Source: Candidatus Iainarchaeum sp. (GTDB lineage Archaea > Micrarchaeota > Micrarchaeia > Anstonellales > Bilamarchaeaceae). Taken from it: a DNA stretch of 5,671 nucleotides. This document shows positions 4,665-5,671 of this stretch, one piece after another (within the stretch, counting starts at the first letter, position 1; the number at the start of each line of letters is the position of its first letter). The notes under the pieces were generated by a model. It saw only the letters and a list, made by a program, of their open reading frames with translations. It did no database searches and was not told the origin of the DNA. The stretch spans positions 1 through 5,671 of the forward strand of contig JAQTMJ010000061.1 in the NCBI GenBank assembly GCA_028714395.1, read 5' to 3'. The translations under genes and the position numbers were made by a program.

Positions 4665-5671
4665 TCAGAATTCGAGTTCCACTTCCTTCTTTTTCCTGTC
4701 TATGCTGATTATGTTGTATCCCTTTAGGGCCGCTTCCACATCATTTATCCCGCCCTTTTTCGCTTTTGCGAGCGCCTCCTCAACCTGCTGGTAATTCGCG
4801 TAAATGTAGTCCCCCTTCTCCTTTGCTTCCTTTTCCCTCTGCTTCAGCGTCTCGCGCGTAGAAATCTGTTCCTCCAGCCTGCGCTTCAGCTTTTCCATCT
4901 TCTCATTTTTCTTCTTCTCAGGGGCGTTCGCGTAATATTCCTCCATGGCCTCGCTGAGGGAAGGTATTTCCCTTGCCTCAAGATGCGAGTATTTTCTCAA
5001 TTTCGCAAGCCCGTAATCAGCTGGCTTTCCGTCTTCCAGGAACAGGTATGGTTTCGCGCCCTCCAGTATCTCATTATGCTTTTTTTCCAGGCATTCCACC
5101 TCTGCTTTTGAGAGCGAGTTTCCAGGTTTCCTCTCTTCGATGGAGCACCGTTCGAGCATGTCCTTCGCGTAATCCTTGCCGAGCGGGAGCCTGAGCAGGC
5201 ACACTATGGCGTATTTTTCGGACAGGGCTTCCTGGACATTGCTGCAAAATGAGCTCGGCGGAGGTTTGTACTGCCTTCCGCGCCCTATCTCGCGGTCTTT
5301 CCATTTTTCCTCCCTGAGCGCGAGCGCTATCTTTCCTTCCGTGTCCGCAACCACGATGTTCCCCTTTGCGAACAGCTCGAAATAAACGATGCTTTTGTCG
5401 AATTCAAAAACGATTATTCGGTCGTTCCCGAACTGGCGCACTTTCAGGAGCCGCTGGTTGTCCAAAATCCTGGAAGCGTTCTGCACAAAGCCGTTCTGCT
5501 CCCCGGCCTTGGGAATGTACTTTGCGAGCGAGAGCCGGTCCGGAACCTGCGCAATAACCTGCAAATCCCCGATTTTGAGCCTGAACGCGCTCTCACCTAT
5601 GAGGTACATCTTGGAGAAGTGCTTTCCCTCAAGCTGGGCAAGCTCCTTTGCCATGTACGCGCATTCCAAGT
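4665..5671 (-). CDS. NFACT-N (Rqc2/NEMF/FbpA-like) protein lacking NFACT-R, 5' partial
   Basis: Related to Rqc2/NEMF, which binds 60S/50S subunits carrying stalled peptidyl-tRNA and recruits tRNA in ribosome quality control. The frame is open to the right edge; its first residues (LECAYMAKEL) align a few residues inside the usual N-terminus, so little is missing. Counting from L at 5669: NFACT-N is about 1-135, with the family's conserved D-R pair in GNDRIIVFEF (D83-R84), FELFAKGNIVVAD (97-109) and the GRGRQYKPPPS block (129-139). A helix-hairpin-helix-like segment is at about 143-195. A charged coiled coil spans about 250-300 and leads into GDYIYANYQQVEEALAKAKKG (296-316). The protein stops at 334, shortly after IISIDRKKKEVELEF, where full-length relatives (roughly 600 or more residues) continue into NFACT-R (DUF814). 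The SRP RNA follows instead, so no frameshifted remnant is visible. Confidence 0.88.
   Translation of the reverse strand, partial: LECAYMAKELAQLEGKHFSKMYLIGESAFRLKIGDLQVIAQVPDRLSLAKYIPKAGEQNGFVQNASRILDNQRLLKVRQFGNDRIIVFEFDKSIVYFELFAKGNIVVADTEGKIALALREEKWKDREIGRGRQYKPPPSSFCSNVQEALSEKYAIVCLLRLPLGKDYAKDMLERCSIEERKPGNSLSKAEVECLEKKHNEILEGAKPYLFLEDGKPADYGLAKLRKYSHLEAREIPSLSEAMEEYYANAPEKKKNEKMEKLKRRLEEQISTRETLKQREKEAKEKGDYIYANYQQVEEALAKAKKGGINDVEAALKGYNIISIDRKKKEVELEF

Noticed and set aside
4665..4700. Possible frameshift truncating the NFACT-N gene
   Set aside because: The downstream sequence in all frames lacks NFACT-R-like residues and folds as SRP RNA, so the short form appears genuine at this locus.
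1..5671. CRISPR array, tRNA, insertion sequence or prophage elements
   Set aside because: No spaced repeat array, no tRNA-like T-loop and stem, and no transposase or terminal inverted repeats were seen; gene content is chromosomal in character.

Overview
This window is archaeal. The supporting signs are the C-terminus of a KH/metallo-beta-lactamase/beta-CASP ribonuclease of the aCPSF1 (FttA) type, a form III-like RuBisCO, an archaeal-type SRP (7S) RNA, an NFACT-N (Rqc2/NEMF-like) protein, archaeal TATA boxes about 25 nt upstream of likely transcription starts, and apparently leaderless mRNAs. The lineage cannot be fixed from this sequence. Compact spacing and a standalone form III RuBisCO would suit a DPANN or euryarchaeal genome, but that is inference. 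No mobile element, CRISPR array or tRNA was seen.

Layout, left to right. (1) The 3' end of the aCPSF1/FttA gene runs rightwards off the left edge and overlaps by 8 bp, tail to tail, a leftward gene for a DUF2085 membrane protein. (2) That gene is the second cistron of a leftward pair whose first gene is a purine-type phosphoribosyltransferase. (3) The pair diverges from a small rightward gene for an unrecognised beta-rich protein. One palindromic TATA box sits about 26 bp from both start codons. (4) The small gene converges on a leftward form III RuBisCO gene. (5) RuBisCO diverges, across 95 bp holding two opposed TATA boxes and a tandem 13-bp repeat, from two tandem paralogous arrestin-like genes. 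(6) The arrestin pair converges on a leftward SRP RNA gene, which occupies what otherwise looks like a 314-bp gap. (7) A leftward NFACT-N protein, running off the right edge, lies just upstream of the SRP RNA and ends without the usual C-terminal NFACT-R domain.

Functional themes are RNA 3'-end formation (aCPSF1), nucleotide and ribose phosphate metabolism (phosphoribosyltransferase and RuBisCO, which in archaea usually serves AMP/nucleoside breakdown rather than a Calvin cycle), and nascent-chain handling (SRP RNA beside an Rqc2-like protein). The least explained parts are the paired arrestin-like proteins with histidine-rich loops, their repeat-bearing control region shared with RuBisCO, and the shortened Rqc2-like protein.
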